A stretch of DNA of 64,000 nt, taken from positions 91,975,637-92,039,636 of the forward strand of contig NC_133534.1 in the NCBI RefSeq assembly GCF_048544455.1, read 5' to 3'. Made by a program: the position numbers and the translations under genes. Each line of letters starts with the position of its first letter. Positions within the stretch are counted from its first letter, which is position 1. Positions 58,839 to 64,000 of the stretch are shown piece by piece. The DNA is from Silene latifolia (Eukaryota > Streptophyta > Magnoliopsida > Caryophyllales > Caryophyllaceae). Below the pieces are notes generated by a model. That model was not told the DNA's origin. It made no database searches and was given only the letters and a program-made list of their open reading frames with translations.

Positions 58839-61800
58839 GTCTTCCCTCCTTAAAAAGAACTTCGTCCCTGAAGTTCAACCCATACTCAAAAACAAACATA
58901 CTAACTCGATCAAGACACAACAACGTGACTAAGAACTCAAAACAAAACTCCAACTCAAACATGAACTCGTAACACCAACTCCACTAACTATTCTTACCTC
59001 CACAACATGGCTCACGATATCGTATAGACTCTAATATATCTCTCTCAACACTAACTCCATACACTACCAACTAGCTCCGTAATACATCATACAGAGCCAA
59101 TCCAATATCAAAATACCCCTAATATCAAACGGGATGTTACATTCTACCACCCTTAAAAGGAACTTCGTCCTCGAAGTTTACTTACACTCATAAACATCAT
59201 CATGCCACTATCAAAACTCTGGAACTCCTAAACATCACACTACTACAAGCACGGCCATGGCCTTTTAACAACATCAACCACAAAACAAATCCCTCCTTTA
59301 CGCTATGCTAACACTCTACTTCCAATTATTTTACAACATGCACAACCATGAAACTCACTTTTATCGCATCCTACTCCTCTTAAGACAAACGTTACGTCCT
59401 CGTAACTCACTAATACTAAATCCTTAGTTAAATCATCTCATCATCCTCATCACCACCACATGTCAAAGATAACCGCCTATAACCTCATTTCTATAACCGT
59501 TCCTATTTCCAAGGCTTTCTTACTTAAACAGTTTTCATACTTCAATTCACTCTGCACTCCATCTAACTAATACCGCAAAACCCTTCGCATAACCAATACT
59601 CCAACACTTCCACATTACCGCAACATGACATACCTCTCTATATAGACTATATAAAACTTCTATCGCCAAAAGCATAACTCACGGTCCACACGTGTTACGT
59701 ACACTCACACAAGATCCTCAAGTTCTTTTCTTTCATCACTGCAAAACTCATACATGACTTAACAAGACACTAAATCCAAACACCCTTCCCTCACCGGCCC
59801 AACGAAAGATTAAAACCACTGCACTTTCGGATCATTACCACACATGTTCTACGAATCACTTGCCATGACTATGTGCACCGATGTCTCATCTACAACAAGG
59901 TCAAATGTTCTGTACAACCTCTTACAACTGTGCCCTATCAACAGAAAATCACTATACCATCACAACAACAAAACATACACAACTTTCTCCCATATCATAC
60001 TCTACCCTCACACCCAAGTTGAAACTGGTAAGAAACATCAACAAACAAAACAACAGTCCACATGTTCAACCAAAACTCACAAAGAACAACAGCAAAGAAA
60101 ACAACAATCTATATATAGCTGGTATGCACTTTCGAAAACTCGTATCATAATCACCCCGCCTACTCCACCACAACCGGTGACGGCATCACAACACCGTCAC
60201 CAACAACCGCACCGCAGTGCGAAAATAACCGCATCACAACACGATGTACCGTGCCCGGATCACCACCCGAGGCACCTCAACCGCACCGATAGAAATCACA
60301 ACTTACTCAAACCCATAAACACTGACTCAGTATAACTTCTCAGACAAGAAAAACTTACTCAAATCCACTTTATTAAATCACAACGCAACATATTATATGG
60401 ATAAACAGATAAGCACCTCATGAACATCATCTCTACCATTTCACGGAATACGCATGTGTTATTAATACACATAAAATTATAACTAGCCATGCCAAATCAA
60501 TCAAATTATTACCTTTTTAGCCTAATTCCATCAGATTGTCGTACCCTACATATATCACAAACATTCATATAACATCTTTATAACTATCACACCATACCGC
60601 TTCTCGTGTGGTCAGAACCTCACACAAACATTTATACACATCATAGACCCATAATCACATCCAACTAGTCAATCCTGATCACGTAAGTTACCACTCGATA
60701 AACGTTACCTGTCGCCCGAGCTTAACTCATATGCCCCTCATAACATATTTTCCCATTCGCATAACCATCACCTCATGCCAAACCATTAATATTCAACCAC
60801 TAGCGCTCGCCTCATATAACCACATCTTATACTCCCTTACAACCATACATATCAATCCGGCCTTTGTAAAATCAACCTCTCTAGGACTGCTGTCTTTCTT
60901 ATCTATCATCACCCTTAACCACTAGTGACAACACCACAATACCACCACTGCTCGTATATCAAGCCTCTTACACTCATATCAAAACAACACTGTTTTTCTC
61001 CTATCTTTGGTTAACATCCCCAAATAAAGAACATCAAATCCATCAACAAAATTACCTCAACATTATTCCCAATACTATCTTAATTGTATCGTCATCTAAC
61101 CTTCCACCAAAAATCTCATATCGTGTAAATACTCCACCAACTCTTACTCCCTTAATTCCTCAAAACTCATTATTAATCATGTTGTCCTGAAGCTCCCATA
61201 TACCCATTAACTAACATTCTCATGATAATATCACACATTTCGATGATTCCTTACCTTTATATCACATAACTCCGGTGAAAATTTTCCTTAACTTACTTTT
61301 TACTTTTCTTTTCTCTTCACATTCAACAATACCATTTAATAGTTCAACTCCTTATTACTTCTATCTAATTCTTTAGTGCTCCGGTTACCTTCTCATTCCG
61401 CCAAAGCTCAAATCCCATTATTTCATGTCGATATCATCTCACTCTTTCTTACCATGGATCTTCTATTATTATGCTATCGCTCACACTTATCACTAACCTA
61501 TCCATAAAATCAACGTTCACTGTTTAAACAACTTCATTTCATGCAGTTAAATGCCCAAATAAATCACACGTAGTTTCACCTCTTAATAAACCAAATCTCC
61601 CAAACTCACTCACTGTCTACAAATCCACCTCGCAACATGTCTCCATAAAGTTCACTATATACCACTCTTCTCAACCCCTTTAAAACGGACTTTCACTACA
61701 TATATTCTTGGCCCACACGACTCCTAACCATCTCACTCCATAATTCTTTACCCATCTCAAGTTGCCACTATCCAAACCTTCCTTTCAATCTTTTCATTCG

Positions 61801-63450
61801 CACGTTCCTTAGACCCACATCATCCCTTACCCACTTTCACTTACTTTTACATCACTCAATTTCGCGAATAAATCACTCACCATGTCTCACCAAAACTTGC
61901 ACCATGCCTCAATCAGCTCATCAATATTCTTTATCTTTTTCCACTTCTCAGCACAACCACATATAGCTCATCTCCTCCCACCAAACTCATACTCACCATA
62001 AGGTGCCACTCACCACCCCATAGATTGGGTAACTTACGTATCAAGACCAACTTACATGTAAAACAATGCATAAAGAAGTAAAATAACAACTTTGAATTAA
62101 ACATAATATGCAACGAATGTCAAAAGATAAGCATATGACCCGAAACAGGGGTCACTAGATCGAGTACCGGCCACTCGATCGAGTAAGGGACTTACTCGAT
62201 CGAGTAGGTGAAGATCAGAAGCACGTAAAACAAATCACCAGGGCTACTCGATCGAGTAACTAACGTACTCGATCAAGTTCCCCCTTACTCGATCGAGTAC
62301 CAAGGCTACTCGATCGAGTACCAAGGCTACTCGATCGAGTACCCCAATTCTCAGCACTGTCCAGGTTTCGTAAAACAGTCATAACTCACTCATTACTTGG
62401 TCGTTTTGGGTGTGTGACCTATCGTTAGAATCGTCAAAGGACAAGCTATCACCTCCAATTGGAATCACATCAAAATAATTTATGCATCTCAAGTTATAAC
62501 AGTTTAAAGACAACCTCTTTATAATCGAAAAACACAACTACTTGATTTTACTTCCAAACAACTTAAACAACAACCAAGCAAACAAAACCAGTCCAAAACT
62601 CATAAAACCAGTATTCATAATCATATGTTACTATTTTCAAAAGCCAAGCAACAACATTAATCATGCACATTGGTTATTTAACTTGTCAATCACGATTTAC
62701 CACATGCTTTTATTTTATAACTTTACGTACACAATAACCTAATATACAACATAAAATCCCCTATTCACATGTTACAAACATTGCCATATTATTAAAATCC
62801 ATTACCCACATAAACATGTTCCACACATGAATTTCATATTTTTATGCAATTACTTACTTAATCTCTTCCAACCAATTCATTCATTACAGCTACACACTTC
62901 TTACCACATATACACATGAACAATAGTGGACAAGTACATAAACTTATCATGCAACCTTATGCAAACCAAATATACGTATACGACACAACATTCCTATGCA
63001 CATGTTATTATTATGCCACATTATGAATCATCCATCCTGCAACATCATCATTCATCACATATGAACAACTTCTTTTTTCTACCACATCATTCATCATTCT
63101 CATATACTTTTCCTACAATTCAAAACAACATTGTAAACCAACTATCATGCTTTCAATCAATAGCTTACGAATTCACATCATCACCATCTTTTCTACATAT
63201 TCCCCATTCTCCACAAACATACATCCACCGATTCATGCCACACATCACCATATAGGTACACAATTCACAAGATAAACACATAGCGATCCCGACTCATATC
63301 CCATGGTGACCGGTTCAAAATTGTAGGGCGAGTTCGCGACTTTAGGACGTCTCCCAAGCCTTTGCATTAGCTCCTACAACCTTTACCCCGGGTTCATTTT
63401 AATTGACTCCCTATATTCATTAAATTCATTGGTTACAGGTTTCAGCAACC
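58839..63450 (-). other. Element VI internal region, no recognisable genes
   Basis: 4.6 kb. The polypurine tract is at 58839-58853 (minus AAGGAGGGAAGAC). A second, similar tract-plus-TGTAACATCCC junction lies at 59135-59180. The plus strand is very poor in G: sampled 60-base lines at 60001-60120 and 61261-61380 carry 3-6 G against 10 or more C. Frames of up to 163 codons (59844-60335) are Thr/Gln/His-rich products of this skew, and I see no domain in them. A CTCGATCGAG array lies at 62157-62342. Confidence 0.7.
62157..62342 (-). repeat. CTCGATCGAG array in element VI internal region
   Basis: Seven or more copies or variants (tactcgatcgagta mostly) in 186 bp, about 1.1 kb downstream of the primer site in the sense direction. 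The unit ccaaggctactcgatcgagta is tandemly repeated. Confidence 0.85.
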
Positions 63451-63451
63451 T

Positions 63452-63464
63452 GGCTCTGATACCA
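63452..63464 (-). other. Element VI primer-binding site (tRNA-Met type)
   Basis: The minus strand reads TGGTATCAGAGCC, a perfect match to the usual plant tRNA-Met primer site, two bases after the LTR end. Confidence 0.93.
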
Positions 63465-63466
63465 TT

Positions 63467-64000
63467 TGTAACACCCCCATACTCCAAGTGCCTTACCAGG
63501 ACCACTCAGGTATAAGGATGCCACCATCTCTGTTACCCGAGGCATGATATTCATAGGACAATAACGAAACAACTTTAAAAGTAAATAAAGTTTAAAGTGA
63601 TTACATAGCAATTCCAACTGATAAAAAGAAATACAAGATTCTTAGACGGTCTACTGCTAAAACTATCAAAGCTATAAAACATCGTCGACACAAATGGAAG
63701 ACTTCTAATCGCCCGTGATGACTCATCCCGCCTATCCCATACGCGTCATATCATACCGCTCAATAATCGCTCACCACCCCGAATGGATCACCACAGTTTT
63801 TAAAACATTTAAACGGGGTCAGTACTAATCACACAACTCAATATATCAACAATAAGATAAACAGACAGCTTAACCGTCACACACACACAACCACACCAAT
63901 CCCAACAATCTCAATCACCGACTATCCACTGGACCAGCCCTGCCAGTGTGGGACCGCAGCCGTACCCACCAAATCCCCGCTCCTCATAATGAGCGATAAC
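63467..64000 (-). repeat. Element VI 5' LTR (truncated by window end)
   Basis: 534 bp matching 57514-58048, with substitutions and indels concentrated in 63690-63775 and 63915-63960. Confidence 0.92.

Larger units (their letters stand above)
57514..64000 (-). mobile_element. Element VI: non-coding LTR retrotransposon (tRNA-Met primer), right end off window
   Basis: On the minus strand the 5' LTR begins outside the window and ends at 63467 (GGGGGTGTTACA). The primer site follows, then a 4.6 kb internal region without recognisable gag or pol, a polypurine tract (AAGGAGGGAAGAC) and the 3' LTR from 58838 to 57514. This matches the definition of a large retrotransposon derivative moved in trans. 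The terminal form (TGTAAYAC...) and tRNA-Met primer suggest a gypsy chromovirus relative. The visible parts of the LTRs differ by several percent with small indels, so it is moderately old. Confidence 0.85.

Noticed and set aside
59844..60335. A 163-codon Thr/Gln/His-rich frame in element VI
   Set aside because: It is a product of the G-poor composition, lies on the strand opposite to element VI's sense, and has no recognisable domain.
1..64000. A host gene between the repeats
   Set aside because: Every stretch over 300 bp could be tied to a retroelement part, apart from 56217-57513, which has only short frames.

Overview
This 64 kb window is plant nuclear DNA made almost wholly of nested LTR retrotransposons. 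The evidence is LTRs with TG...CA ends, target-site duplications (TSDs), primer-binding sites of plant tRNA-Met and tRNA-Asp type, copia and Athila/Tat-type gypsy proteins, and low GC. I found no host gene, rRNA, tRNA or CRISPR array. A Caryophyllales host is a weak guess from the style of the repeats; the sequence alone does not prove it.

Layout. (A) 1-4072, minus: a very decayed Ty1/copia element (copia A) whose outer LTR end is at 4072. (B) 4073-4181 and 52947-54471, plus: two halves of an older Athila/Tat-type gypsy element (element IV). (C) 4182-52946, minus: a 48.8 kb compound retrotransposon inside element IV, bounded by TG...CA and a perfect 5-bp TSD (GTAGT). It holds nine LTRs and two copies of one internal region, in the order LTR - internal I - five tandem LTRs - internal II - three tandem LTRs. 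The internal region carries gag-protease and a second gene resembling the ATHILA ORF-1 family, but no reverse transcriptase or integrase, so the element is non-autonomous. (D) 8029-16548, plus: copia B, nested in internal I; its single gag-pol frame is interrupted only by four stop codons. (E) 36806-46351, plus: gypsy III (Athila/Tat type), nested in internal II, with a TGAAC TSD and about 99.4% identical LTRs but a broken pol and no gag core. (F) 54472-56216, plus: a relic related to the 3' part of the compound element. (G) 56217-57513: a probable LTR fragment. (H) 57514-64000, minus: element VI, with a tRNA-Met PBS and a 4.6 kb internal region without recognisable genes and very poor in G on the plus strand. 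It runs off the right edge.

The main result is the compound element. Six LTR-LTR junctions are identical and lack about ten bases of the U5 end. Array 1 shows an A-B-A-B dimer pattern. The two outermost LTRs share diagnostic bases absent from the seven inner ones. This fits one ordinary insertion that later grew by recombination, perhaps with a 2-LTR circle, followed by unequal exchange.

A second theme is promoter architecture. Several otherwise different LTR families carry arrays of short palindromes just upstream of a TATA box: CTCGATCGAG in III, IV and VI, and hairpins with a GGGC loop in the compound element. Relative order by hand-counted divergence: duplication of internal I and II (about 3-4%), then copia B (about 2.6% between its LTRs), then gypsy III (about 0.6%).
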